From an uncultured Bacteroidales bacterium (lineage in GTDB: Bacteria > Bacteroidota > Bacteroidia > Bacteroidales > Paludibacteraceae), in contig CALMUD010000262.1 of the NCBI GenBank assembly GCA_937872735.1, positions 1-46,901 of the forward strand: a stretch of 46,901 nucleotides of DNA, read 5' to 3'. Within the stretch, counting starts at the first letter, position 1, and each line of letters begins with the position of its first letter. Below the pieces are notes generated by a model. It worked only from the letters and a program-made list of their open reading frames with translations. It did no database searches and had not been told where the DNA came from. Below are positions 28,716 to 36,581 of the stretch, piece after piece. The position numbers and the translations under genes were made by a program.

Positions 28716-29021
28716 TCACACTTTGATTTCTACGTCAACTCCACTTGGCAATTCAAGCTTCATCAGCGCATCAACAGTCTTTGCTGTTGAGCTATAGATG
28801 TCAATCAGACGCTTGTATGCTGAAAGCTCAAACTGCTCTCTTGACTTCTTGTTGACGAATGTTGAACGGTTTACAGTAAAGATTGAAGTATGTGTTGGGA
28901 GCGGAATAGGACCGCTGACAACAGCTCCCGTGTTCTTTACAGTCATGACTATCTTCTCGGCTGACTTGTCAACCAAAGAGTGGTCGTATGACTTCAATTT
29001 GATTCTGATTTTTTGACTCAT
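28716..29021 (-). CDS. rpsJ: 30S ribosomal protein S10
   Basis: A 101-residue uS10 that also acts as NusE in transcription antitermination. [40 protein letters not shown] and [11 protein letters not shown] are signature blocks. It follows fusA directly, with no tuf gene between them. Confidence 0.99.
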   Translation of the reverse strand: MSQKIRIKLKSYDHSLVDKSAEKIVMTVKNTGAVVSGPIPLPTHTSIFTVNRSTFVNKKSREQFELSAYKRLIDIYSSTAKTVDALMKLELPSGVDVEIKV

Positions 29022-29056
29022 TTGAATCTAATCTATTTTTTAAATTTCTATTATTC

Positions 29057-31177
29057 TTACTTTAACAAATCCACTCTACCCTTTGCAGCCTCAACCACGG
29101 TGCGTGCGATAGAAGTAGAAACCTGCTCGTAGTGAGAGAACTCCATGGTTGAAGTCGCTCTACCAGAAGAAATGGTACGCAATGCAGTTACATATCCGAA
29201 AGTCTCTGCCAATGGCACCTTGGCCTTAACGACACGCGCTCCGGTACGGGATGTTTCCATACCCTCAACCTGACCACGACGTTTGTTCAAGTCACCGATT
29301 ACATCACCCATGTTCTCCTCTGGAGTAACGACCTCCAGTTTCATGATAGGTTCCAAAAGAACTGGTTTTGCCTTTGCACAAGCATTCTTGAATGCAAGGT
29401 TGGCACAAATCTCAAATGAAATCTGATCTGAATCGACTGGATGATATGAACCATCAACCACAACTACCTTCAGACGGTCTACAGGGAAACCTGCCAACAC
29501 GCCTGACTTCATTGCATTGGTGAAACCTTTCTGAATAGATGGAATGAACTCCTTAGGAATGTTACCACCCTTCACTTGGTCAACGAACTGCAAGCTGCCT
29601 ACAAAATCATCGTCAGCTGGGCCAACCATAAGTGCCATATCGGCATACTTACCACGGCCACCCGACTGCTTCTTGTAAACCTCACGATGGTCAACTGTCT
29701 CCGTGATAGCCTCCTTATATGATACCTGAGGCTGACCCTGGTTACATTCAACCTTGAACTCACGCTTCAGACGGTCAAGAATGATGTCCAAGTGAAGCTC
29801 ACCCATACCCGAAATGATAGTCTGGCCAGACTGCTCGTCGGTATGAACACGGAAGGTAGGGTCCTCTTCAGCCAATTTGGCAAGACCATTGCCCAGCTTA
29901 TCAACATCAGCCTGAGACTTAGGCTCAACGGCAATACCAATCACTGGATCTGGGAACTTGATAGACTCAAGAACGACAGGGTTCTCCTCGTCACACAATG
30001 TATCACCAGTACGGATATCCTTGAAGCCGACACCTGCGGCAATATCTCCTGCATCAACCAAATCAATAGGATTCTGATGATTTGAGAACATCTGGAACAA
30101 ACGTGAAATACGCTCTTTCTTGCCCGAACGAGGATTGAACACATACGAACCGGCAGCTACTTTTCCTGAATAAACTCGGAAATAGCACAGACGGCCTACA
30201 AATGGGTCAGTGGCAATCTTGAATGCAAGAGCGCACAAAGGCTCATCCTCATCTGCATGACGGTCAATTTCCTTATCAGGATCATTCACGTCATGACCTA
30301 CGATTGTATTTCTGTCCTTAGGACTTGGCAAGTAATCACAGACTGCATCAAGCATAGTCTGCACGCCCTTGTTCTTGAATGAAGAACCACAAATAACAGG
30401 GAAAAGTTCGTTAGCGATAGTACCCTTGCGGATAGCGGCACGAATTTCGTCCTCTGTAATAGTGGATGGGTCACTAAAGAACTTCTCCATCAATTTGTCA
30501 TCGAATTCAGCGGCAGCCTCGAGCATTTTCTCTCTCCATTCTGCAGCCTCAGCCTGCAATGCAGGTTCAATATCGTCAACTTCATACTCGGCACCCTGAG
30601 TTTCATCATGCCAAAGTATTTCCTTCATCTTGATCAAATCGACAACACCTCTGAACTTCTCCTCAGCGCCAACTGGAATCTGGATGGCACAAGGTTTGGC
30701 ACCCAGAAGGTCCTTAATCTGCTTAACCACCTCATAATAGTTGGCACCCGAACGGTCCATCTTGTTGACATAGCACAAACGGGGAACGCCATACTTCTCT
30801 GCCTGACGCCAAACAGTCTCTGACTGAGGCTGAACACCACCGACTGCACAGAATGTAGCAACGGCACCATCAAGCACACGAAGAGAACGTTCAACCTCGG
30901 CCGTGAAGTCAACGTGCCCTGGGGTATCAATCAAATTGAACTTATATGTTTTACCACCATAGTTCCAACGACAAGTCGTGGCAGCTGATGTGATAGTTAT
31001 ACCGCGCTCCTGCTCCTGGACCATCCAGTCCATAGTGGCAGCACCATCATGCACCTCACCGATTTTGTGAGTAAGACCCGTATAGTAGAGGATACGCTCT
31101 GACGTTGTGGTCTTACCGGCATCGATGTGTGCCATAATACCTATATTTCTTGTAAGATGTAAGTCTTGCTTAGCCAT
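29057..31177 (-). CDS. fusA: Translation elongation factor G
   Basis: A 706-residue five-domain GTPase that drives ribosomal translocation and, with RRF, recycling. G1 is AHIDAGKTT at 16-24, G3 is DTPGHVDF, and G4 is NKMD. Domain II, III and V motifs such as [20 protein letters not shown] and [20 protein letters not shown] are intact. It lies between rpsG (32 bases) and rpsJ (35 bases), as in the str operon, but tuf is not present, which is normal for Bacteroidota where tuf is located with secE-nusG and rpoBC. Confidence 0.99.
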   Translation of the reverse strand: MAKQDLHLTRNIGIMAHIDAGKTTTSERILYYTGLTHKIGEVHDGAATMDWMVQEQERGITITSAATTCRWNYGGKTYKFNLIDTPGHVDFTAEVERSLRVLDGAVATFCAVGGVQPQSETVWRQAEKYGVPRLCYVNKMDRSGANYYEVVKQIKDLLGAKPCAIQIPVGAEEKFRGVVDLIKMKEILWHDETQGAEYEVDDIEPALQAEAAEWREKMLEAAAEFDDKLMEKFFSDPSTITEDEIRAAIRKGTIANELFPVICGSSFKNKGVQTMLDAVCDYLPSPKDRNTIVGHDVNDPDKEIDRHADEDEPLCALAFKIATDPFVGRLCYFRVYSGKVAAGSYVFNPRSGKKERISRLFQMFSNHQNPIDLVDAGDIAAGVGFKDIRTGDTLCDEENPVVLESIKFPDPVIGIAVEPKSQADVDKLGNGLAKLAEEDPTFRVHTDEQSGQTIISGMGELHLDIILDRLKREFKVECNQGQPQVSYKEAITETVDHREVYKKQSGGRGKYADMALMVGPADDDFVGSLQFVDQVKGGNIPKEFIPSIQKGFTNAMKSGVLAGFPVDRLKVVVVDGSYHPVDSDQISFEICANLAFKNACAKAKPVLLEPIMKLEVVTPEENMGDVIGDLNKRRGQVEGMETSRTGARVVKAKVPLAETFGYVTALRTISSGRATSTMEFSHYEQVSTSIARTVVEAAKGRVDLLK

Positions 31178-31209
31178 AATAATTTATGAATGAAAAATTG
31201 GTTTAAATA

Positions 31210-31686
31210 TTAGAATCTGAAATGAGCGAATGCACGGTTGGCCTCAGCCATCTTGTGCATATCCTCCTTACGTTTGAACGCACCGCCCTGATTGTTATAG
31301 GCATCAGAGATTTCAGCCGCCAATTTTTCTGCCATTGAATGGCCACTACGCTTGCGAGCGAAAGAGATTAGATTCTTCATAGATATAGACTCTTTTCTGT
31401 CTGGGCGAATTTCGGTAGGGACCTGGAAGGTAGCGCCACCTACACGACGAGACTTAACCTCAACAATAGGAGTTATATTTTCCAATGCTTTTTTCCAGAT
31501 ATCAAGAGGTGTTTTCTCCTCATTAGGGAATTTCGCCTTCAGATTGTCCAATGCAGAGTAGAAGATGCCATAAGCTATGCTCTTCTTTCCATCATACATC
31601 AAATGGTTTACAAATCGTGTAACCATAGCCTCATTAAAGACGGGATCTGGTAATATAACCCGTTTTTTGGGTGTTGACTTTCTCAT
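31210..31686 (-). CDS. rpsG: 30S ribosomal protein S7
   Basis: A 158-residue uS7, the primary binder of the 16S rRNA 3' domain. [60 protein letters not shown] and [10 protein letters not shown] are conserved, and the C-terminus ends in [14 protein letters not shown]. It is preceded by a 137-base gap after rpsL that contains a perfect hairpin. An A-rich stretch directly before ATG replaces a Shine-Dalgarno sequence. Confidence 0.99.
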   Translation of the reverse strand: MRKSTPKKRVILPDPVFNEAMVTRFVNHLMYDGKKSIAYGIFYSALDNLKAKFPNEEKTPLDIWKKALENITPIVEVKSRRVGGATFQVPTEIRPDRKESISMKNLISFARKRSGHSMAEKLAAEISDAYNNQGGAFKRKEDMHKMAEANRAFAHFRF

Positions 31687-31730
31687 TTTTTTAAAATTTC
31701 TGTTCTTGTTTTGGTTGCTCTATACGCTTC

Positions 31731-31750
31731 AATGGTTTCGCTAAACCATT
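31731..31750 (-). promoter_or_regulatory. Hairpin in the rpsL-rpsG intercistronic region, candidate S7 control site
   Basis: Perfect 8-base inverted repeat AATGGTTT/AAACCATT with a 4-base loop, 44 bases upstream of rpsG in a 137-base gap. In E. coli, S7 binds the rpsL-rpsG intercistronic region and represses translation. The same logic is inferred here from position alone. Confidence 0.4.
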
Positions 31751-31823
31751 TACTCAACCTGTCATCTGCCACCAGTAAACTCAAACAATGTTTAACTAAT
31801 AATTAATTAAAATAGGTGTGCAA

Positions 31824-32222
31824 TTATTTCTTTGCTGCTGGTTTTGCACCCTCCTTAGGACGCTTAGCTCCGTATTTTGAACGACGCTGAGTACGGTTGG
31901 CTACAGCTGCGGTATCAAGGGTTCCACGTACGATGTGATAACGTACGCCTGGAAGATCCTTTACACGGCCGCCACGGACCAATACGATTGAGTGCTCCTG
32001 CAGATTGTGGCCTTCTCCTGGAATGTAGGCATTCACCTCTTTCTGGTTGGTCAGATGTACTCTGGCTACCTTACGCATTGCAGAATTTGGCTTCTTTGGG
32101 GTTGCGGTGTATACACGCACGCAAACGCCACGTCTCTGAGGGCACAGATTCAGTGCTGGAGACTTGCTCTTGTCCAACTGAGTTGACCTTCCTTTTCTAA
32201 CTAACTGTTGAATTGTAGGCAT
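31824..32222 (-). CDS. rpsL: 30S ribosomal protein S12
   Basis: A 132-residue uS12 at the decoding centre. [40 protein letters not shown] and [20 protein letters not shown] are the family blocks. The lysine in TPKKPNSA and the DLPG loop are wild type, so no streptomycin-resistance substitution is seen at these well-known positions. The C-terminal tail is Ala/Lys-rich. It is the first gene of the ribosomal block and has a well-formed promoter upstream. Confidence 0.99.
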   Translation of the reverse strand: MPTIQQLVRKGRSTQLDKSKSPALNLCPQRRGVCVRVYTATPKKPNSAMRKVARVHLTNQKEVNAYIPGEGHNLQEHSIVLVRGGRVKDLPGVRYHIVRGTLDTAAVANRTQRRSKYGAKRPKEGAKPAAKK

Positions 32223-32286
32223 TTTACTAATTTTTAACTTTTAACTTATGTTTTTTACTTATTATACACTTTGGTATATGAGTGTG

Positions 32287-32316
32287 CAAAGTTACAAATA
32301 TTTTTTCTTTTTACAA
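32287..32316 (-). promoter_or_regulatory. Main promoter of the ribosomal protein block
   Basis: Minus strand: TTG at 32316-32314, 19-base spacer, TAACTTTG at 32294-32287 followed by CA. The spacing is ideal. The AT-rich leader to the rpsL start is about 60 bases. Confidence 0.85.
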
Positions 32317-32425
32317 TAGTTTATTTTCTTTTTATTTGTAACATTTTCAGCACGTTTGCATCTTCTTTTCCCAGCTTTCCCAATTTATATCATCTTTCCT
32401 CTCTCTATTTTCCCCTTAAATAAAT

Positions 32426-32433
32426 TATATTTG
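32426..32433 (+). promoter_or_regulatory. -7 promoter element of the PgpH-type gene
   Basis: TATATTTG followed by CA, 33 bases before the ATG at 32467. Its position rules against the longer reading frame that opens at 32356. Confidence 0.65.
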
Positions 32434-32466
32434 CAAAATGAGATTAAGCACCCTTACATTATTTAT

Positions 32467-34671
32467 ATGGAAGAACAAATAAACGACGAAAAGTGGAAAA
32501 GCGAGGCCAGGGAAAAAGCCAGACTGGCGATGGAAGAGGCTCAACGCAACAAAATAGAAGCTCAAAAGGCGCACAAAGAATCGGTAAGAAACGAACGGAA
32601 AAAATTGTTCGTCATGGCGCTACTGTTCTTTGCCGCTGCGGTCGTCATTGTTTACATTTTCCCTTCCTCCGGACGATTCAAATACAATTATGAGGTTGGT
32701 AAGCCCTGGGCCTACGAGAATCTGACGGCTCCCAGCAGCTTCCCCATTCAAAAATCGAGTTCTGAAATTGACAGGGAATACGGACAGTTGCTACGACAGA
32801 GCTATCGTCCATGCTATACGGTAGACAACAATACCGCCGATAAGATGCAGAAGATTTTTGCTGAAATCAGTTCCAGCAAATCCACAGCCATTGCGACTGC
32901 CCATTCCCAATACATTTCAGCTCAGCTGAAAGAGATATATAAAGAAGGTATACTCTCAAACGATGATTTGGACCGTCTGAACAAGATGGGCATCAAAAGC
33001 ATTAAAATAAGGAAGCAGGACTCCGAAGGCGGCCCAAGCTACTATACCGAGCAGCCTATCAAAAACATTTACACCATAAAGAATGCTTATGAGAAAATAA
33101 TCGAAGCGGCACCCGCTGGGCTCGATAAAAACATTCTGAGGTCCTATAACATCAACAATGTGCTGGTATCCAACCTTGATTTTGACAAGGAAATTTCCGA
33201 CCAGCTGAGGAGCGAACTTTATAAGGAGATTTCACTCAACAAGGGCATGGTACAGAATGGGGAGAAAATAATTGACCATGGCGACATCGTATCACCCCAC
33301 ACCTATGAGATTCTCAATTCCCTTCGTTCCGAAATGGAGACAGGCCATAAGAGTCAGCGCAGCACCTCTGTACTCACGGGGCAGAGCATCTGCATTCTCT
33401 GCATCTTGTCAGCCTTTTTTCTATATATGGGATTGTTCAGAAAGCGCTTCGTGTGCGTCAAGAATATCTTTTTTATGCTGTGCCTCATTGTCGGCTTGTG
33501 TGCGCTCACCGCATCAATCACCAAATTGGGGAATGAGGAGATTTTTGTGACTGTATACCTTATACCATACGCGCTGCTGCCGATTACCATCAGCACATTT
33601 TTCGATACCCGTACCGCATTGTTTTCTCACCTCACCACCGTTCTGCTGTGCTCACTGATTGCTCCTCACGAATTTGAGTTTCTTATGTTGCAAATAATTG
33701 TGGGCATGATATGTATCAGCACCTTAAAAAATATATATCAAAGGGCCCAGTTAATAAGGTCGGCGGGCATCATAGCCGGCATCTACATTCTGTGCTACTC
33801 AGGACTCGCACTGATACAAAATGGGGGATGGGAGAGGAAAGACAATATAGTGTTAGTCTCCTTCATCATCAACGGTGGTTTGCTGCTGTTCGCCTACCCT
33901 TTCATATATATCATGGAGAAATTGTTCAGTTTCGTTTCCGATGTCACATTGGTGGAATTGACCAACACCAACAATCCGTTACTGCTTCAGTTTGCCGAAG
34001 TTGCACCTGGCAGTTTTCAACACTCGCTGCAAGTCTCCAATCTGGCGGCTGACGCGGCCATTGCGATAGGAGCCAATCCAATGCTGGCAAGGGCTGGCGG
34101 CTTGTACCACGACATAGGAAAAATCGGAAATCCTATTTACTTTACCGAGAATCAGAAGGATTTCAACCCCCATCAGTTTCTTACCGAGCGCGAAAGTGTG
34201 CAGGTTATCACCCGTCATGTGACAGATGGCATCATCATTGCCAAAAAGAACGGATTGCCACAGCAGATACAAGACTTCATTGAGACACACCATGGAAAGA
34301 ATCTGGTGCGTTACTTTTACAACACCTACGTCAACCGGCACCCCGACGAGGCTGTCGATAAGGCTCTGTTCTCCTATCAGGGCAAATTGCCTGCCACCAA
34401 AGAGACCGCCATCGTCATGATGTGCGATGCCGTCGAGGCTGCCTCTAAAAGTCTGGACAGATATACGGATGAGACCATCAACACGCTGGTAGAAAACATC
34501 ATCGGCACGCAAATAAAGGAATGTGCCTTTGCCGAGGCTCCCATCACCATCAAGGAAATTGAAGAAGTTAAAAACACACTGAAAGAAAAGCTGAAAAATA
34601 TGTACCATACCCGAATCCGGTATCCTGAACTGAGAAGGGACGCAAACGTGAATGTCCAGACGGGCAAGTAA
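32467..34671 (+). CDS. 7TM-HD family phosphohydrolase, probable cyclic-di-AMP phosphodiesterase (PgpH type)
   Basis: A 734-residue inner membrane protein. A charged cytoplasmic N-terminus precedes TM1 (about 46-66), then an extracellular 7TMR-HDED domain of about 230 residues, a bundle of transmembrane helices (about 305-495) and a cytoplasmic HD domain. The metal-binding H548-D549 lie in GGLYHDIGKIGNPIYF, preceded by PGSFQHSLQVSNLAADAA and followed by ITRHVTDGIIIAKKNGLP, and MMCDAVEAASKSL. This architecture is that of PgpH, which hydrolyses c-di-AMP. The ATG at 32467 is preferred over 32356 because a promoter lies between them and the extra 37 residues look non-coding. It diverges from rpsL and ends in a strong terminator. 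Confidence 0.9.
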   Translation: MEEQINDEKWKSEAREKARLAMEEAQRNKIEAQKAHKESVRNERKKLFVMALLFFAAAVVIVYIFPSSGRFKYNYEVGKPWAYENLTAPSSFPIQKSSSEIDREYGQLLRQSYRPCYTVDNNTADKMQKIFAEISSSKSTAIATAHSQYISAQLKEIYKEGILSNDDLDRLNKMGIKSIKIRKQDSEGGPSYYTEQPIKNIYTIKNAYEKIIEAAPAGLDKNILRSYNINNVLVSNLDFDKEISDQLRSELYKEISLNKGMVQNGEKIIDHGDIVSPHTYEILNSLRSEMETGHKSQRSTSVLTGQSICILCILSAFFLYMGLFRKRFVCVKNIFFMLCLIVGLCALTASITKLGNEEIFVTVYLIPYALLPITISTFFDTRTALFSHLTTVLLCSLIAPHEFEFLMLQIIVGMICISTLKNIYQRAQLIRSAGIIAGIYILCYSGLALIQNGGWERKDNIVLVSFIINGGLLLFAYPFIYIMEKLFSFVSDVTLVELTNTNNPLLLQFAEVAPGSFQHSLQVSNLAADAAIAIGANPMLARAGGLYHDIGKIGNPIYFTENQKDFNPHQFLTERESVQVITRHVTDGIIIAKKNGLPQQIQDFIETHHGKNLVRYFYNTYVNRHPDEAVDKALFSYQGKLPATKETAIVMMCDAVEAASKSLDRYTDETINTLVENIIGTQIKECAFAEAPITIKEIEEVKNTLKEKLKNMYHTRIRYPELRRDANVNVQTGK

Positions 34672-34681
34672 AAGCAGACAG

Positions 34682-34715
34682 AAAATTTCTTAGGGAATAA
34701 TATACCTGTTGACAC
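34682..34715 (+). repeat. Left copy of an imperfect inverted repeat
   Basis: The core TTAGGGAATAATATACCTG continues TTGACAC and is repeated in reverse complement at 35542-35574 with three mismatches in 26 bases. An AAAATTT extension matches on the outer side after a one-base gap. The pair brackets the hypothetical gene at 34883-35506. Confidence 0.7.
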
Positions 34716-34741
34716 GTTTTTTTGTAATAGGCACATAAAAC

Positions 34742-34780
34742 AAAAAGCGGAAAACCCTTTTGTGGTTCTTCCGCTTTTTT
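34742..34780 (+). terminator. Terminator after the PgpH-type gene
   Basis: AAAAGCGGAA (34743-34752) pairs with TTCCGCTTTT (34769-34778), extended by AACC/GGTT with one bulge, and ends in a six-T run. Confidence 0.85.
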
Positions 34781-34828
34781 AGTAAATTTAGGACAAGCCT
34801 AAAATAGACAATTCCGTAAAAATATTCT

Positions 34829-34836
34829 TATATTTG
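34829..34836 (+). promoter_or_regulatory. -7 promoter element of the hypothetical gene at 34883
   Basis: TATATTTG followed by TAA, 46 bases before the ATG. An inverted repeat TTTAGG-5-CCTAAA (34787-34803) lies in the upstream control region. Confidence 0.55.
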
Positions 34837-34882
34837 TAAGATTATTATTGTTATGTGATATTTATCTATAAAGATAATAATT

Positions 34883-35506
34883 ATGGATAAGATAAATCTT
34901 ACGGAATCACAATTGCACAGAATAATTAAAGAAAGTGTAAAGACAATATTAGTTGAAATCGGATATAGGACTGCGACACTTGCAGCAGGTGCTAATATGA
35001 AAGCTAATAATGATATTCGTAATGGTATCATATATTATGGCAAAAGAAATAGGAATAATATGGATAAAGTTGACCAATCAGCCAAATTAGATTATAAAGC
35101 AATCTCTCAATCAGTGATTGATAATGTAGGAGCATTTACCTTGCTGTTCTTAAAAACAGAAAAAGAAGGATATCTTACAAGTTTGGTAAAGTTTCATTTC
35201 AATGAGATTATATATTTAAGCAATAACTGCTTTATAATGCAAGGTGTTACAGAAATGTCAAAACATCCTATACCAAGTAGTAAATATAGACCCAAGCCTG
35301 TTTATGTTAAAATTCAATATAACTTTAACACTCAGCTATTTACAGAAGTCGTATATTGCGCAAATGGAACTATTAGACGTAAGGATATATTAACTCTTAT
35401 CACAGCAGAGGATGTTGGCGCAGAAAATAAGGCAACAGCGGATTCTTTACTCTTACATATGAGTAATTGCCTTTATTCAATTGAAGATTATCAAAGTTCA
35501 TTATAA
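34883..35506 (+). CDS. Hypothetical protein with N-terminal LTESQLHRIIKES motif, AT-rich accessory gene
   Basis: A 207-residue protein I cannot assign to a known function. It begins with a short amphipathic helix (INLTESQLHRIIKESVKTIL), a motif I recall from other Bacteroidota accessory and phage-related proteins of unknown role. The middle and C-terminal parts read as alternating beta strands (SLVKFHFNEIIYLSNNCFIM, VYVKIQYNFNTQLFTEVVYC). There is no signal peptide or transmembrane segment, so it is probably cytoplasmic. Base composition is far more AT-rich than neighbouring housekeeping genes, and it is bracketed by inverted repeats at 34682-34715 and 35542-35574. It has its own promoter. 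Transfer from elsewhere is likely. Confidence 0.7.
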   Translation: MDKINLTESQLHRIIKESVKTILVEIGYRTATLAAGANMKANNDIRNGIIYYGKRNRNNMDKVDQSAKLDYKAISQSVIDNVGAFTLLFLKTEKEGYLTSLVKFHFNEIIYLSNNCFIMQGVTEMSKHPIPSSKYRPKPVYVKIQYNFNTQLFTEVVYCANGTIRRKDILTLITAEDVGAENKATADSLLLHMSNCLYSIEDYQSSL

Positions 35507-35513
35507 AATAAGA

Positions 35514-35547
35514 TGACACACTAATATTTATTCAATTTAGAGTGTCA
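35514..35547 (+). repeat. Hairpin after the hypothetical gene
   Basis: TGACAC (35514-35519) pairs with GTGTCA (35542-35547) across a long AT-rich loop. The right arm is the inner end of the 35542-35574 repeat. Terminator function is doubtful. Confidence 0.35.
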
Positions 35548-35574
35548 ACAAATATATCATTCCCTAAAAATTTT
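35542..35574 (-). repeat. Right copy of the imperfect inverted repeat
   Basis: Its reverse complement, TTAGGGAATGATATATTTG then TTGACAC, matches the left copy at 34682-34715 with three mismatches. It ends 8 bases before the ATG at 35583, so it also forms the immediate upstream region of that gene. Confidence 0.7.
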
Positions 35575-35582
35575 ATAAAAAT

Positions 35583-36017
35583 ATGATACTAAGTAATTAC
35601 GTTGAAGGCATAGGCATGCGTCCCGCCCCTACGATAAAACACAAGGACAAAGAAAATGATTTTCAATTTAACATTTACAATATAATCAACCGAACAAAAT
35701 ATAGGGTATATCAGGAAGCTGCCTTGTATGGTGACTGTAACGAGCTGATTCCAGATATAAGTGTTGTTAAAAGAAAAACATTCGAACCGATTCTTTTGAT
35801 TGAAATAACGACACACATAATGCTTGATAAGATAAAGGATAAAATGATAGAAATAAGAAATAGAATTGGGGAATGTGAACTTTTCGTTTACGATTATGAT
35901 ACCGAAAAATGGTATAATATGAACTATGATGATGAAGAGGAACAGACCTGTAAAGAACATTTATACTGCAAATTGATTAGTCATCAGATAAACTATATAA
36001 ACAAGGAAAATTATTAG
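35583..36017 (+). CDS. Small Uma2/PD-(D/E)XK-like protein of unknown function
   Basis: A 144-residue AT-rich gene product. The central part follows the Uma2 (DUF820) pattern of the PD-(D/E)XK nuclease superfamily: an early acidic residue in YQEAALYGDCNE, then LIPDISVVKRKTFEPILLIE, then lysines in DKIKDKMIEIRNRIGECELF and VYDYDTEKWY. The expected (D/E)xK is IEIT here, as in many Uma2 proteins, so nuclease activity is uncertain. No -7 element is visible before it; the inverted-repeat arm at 35542-35574 occupies its upstream region. It may be transcribed by read-through from the preceding gene. The fold assignment is an inference from motif spacing only. Confidence 0.65.
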   Translation: MILSNYVEGIGMRPAPTIKHKDKENDFQFNIYNIINRTKYRVYQEAALYGDCNELIPDISVVKRKTFEPILLIEITTHIMLDKIKDKMIEIRNRIGECELFVYDYDTEKWYNMNYDDEEEQTCKEHLYCKLISHQINYINKENY

Positions 36018-36033
36018 AAGGTATTAAATCCTG

Positions 36034-36059
36034 AAAGCTCCGTGGCGACACGGGGCTTT
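36034..36059 (+). terminator. GNRA-capped hairpin after the Uma2-like gene
   Basis: AAAGCTCCGTG and CACGGGGCTTT pair over 11 positions (one G-T) around a GCGA tetraloop. It has no T-run, so termination would be weak; it may be a structured RNA element. Confidence 0.6.
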
Positions 36060-36120
36060 AAATGTTCCAAAAGAACATTTCACCACTACCCTTGCCGTTT
36101 GCCGACATCCTTCGGTTTTT
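36060..36120 (+). repeat. Second and third hairpins of a stem-loop cluster
   Basis: AAATGTTC-CAAAA-GAACATTT (36060-36080) is a perfect hairpin abutting the previous one with no gap. CCGA-6-TCGG (36102-36115) followed by five T resembles a small terminator. Together with 36034-36059 they form three stems within 87 bases. Confidence 0.5.
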
Positions 36121-36228
36121 CGCTTGTTTTTGTTCAATATTTCTACAATATATCATTCCATTTATTTTGTCAATTATCTGAATATTAGTACATTTTTCAT
36201 ATAAGATATAAAGCAACTGTTTTAATTT

Positions 36229-36453
36229 ATGGGCAATTTATCCACTATACAGACTGTTGATGTATGCACCATCAAGAAGGTGATGCAGCTGCTGAGCATG
36301 AGCAAAAGCACAGCCGGCAGATATATAAGTCTGTGCCGTGACATATTGCACTTACTCGTTGTAGCTTACCTGTGGCTGGATTTTCACAAAAGTATCTTAT
36401 TTCCCAACCGCACGGGTATTCTTTCAGTGTCGCCGGCAAGTAGGCAAAAGTAG
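36229..36453 (+). pseudogene. Truncated mobile-element HTH protein running into antisense integrase sequence
   Basis: The frame encodes 74 residues, but only the first 40 or so look real: TIKKVMQLLSMSKSTAGRYI and SLCRDIL are a helix-turn-helix of the small DNA-binding proteins found beside integrases in Bacteroidota mobile elements. From about 36350 the frame reads through the opposite strand of the integrase fragment (36351-36472) and the residues lose any family character. I interpret this as the N-terminal remnant of an HTH gene fused to unrelated sequence by a deletion. A functional short protein cannot be excluded. Confidence 0.55.
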
Positions 36454-36472
36454 GATTTTCGAATTGAGACAT
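36351..36472 (-). pseudogene. N-terminal fragment of a tyrosine integrase
   Basis: From the ATG at 36472 the minus strand reads MSQFENPTFAYLPATLKEYP and CGWEIRYFCENPATGKLQRV. This is the arm-binding N-terminal segment of Bacteroidota site-specific tyrosine recombinases (strand pattern PA-LKE...W-I-YYV..P.TGKL). After about residue 40 (36353) similarity ends abruptly and the frame continues into the antisense of the HTH fragment. The SAM-like core-binding and catalytic domains are missing, so it cannot recombine. Its ATG is 110 bases from the 3' end of tRNA-Arg, the typical place for the integrase of a tRNA-targeted element. Confidence 0.6.
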
Positions 36473-36512
36473 TTTTTTCTTCTGAAACAGAGTCCCAAAA
36501 GAAAAGTGCCGC

Positions 36513-36553
36513 AAAACAGCCGCACTTTATTTTAAAATACGGCTGTTTTTTCT
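36513..36553. terminator. Terminator-like hairpin downstream of tRNA-Arg
   Basis: AAAACAGCCG (36513-36522) pairs with CGGCTGTTTT (36540-36549), with T tracts on both strands. On the minus strand it would end the tRNA-Arg transcript. Confidence 0.7.
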
Positions 36554-36581
36554 ATGTAATATTCTGATTTTCAATTATTTG

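Noticed and set aside
29022-29056. Missing tuf between fusA and rpsJ as a possible deletion
   Set aside because: In Bacteroidota tuf is normally located with secE-nusG and rpoBC, so its absence here is expected.
32356-32466. N-terminal extension of the PgpH-type protein
   Set aside because: The promoter at 32426-32433 lies inside it, and the residues look like translated AT-rich intergenic DNA.
33979-34608. A 209-residue minus-strand frame inside the PgpH-type gene
   Set aside because: Antisense to the HD domain; codons mirror the real gene and there is no -7 element.
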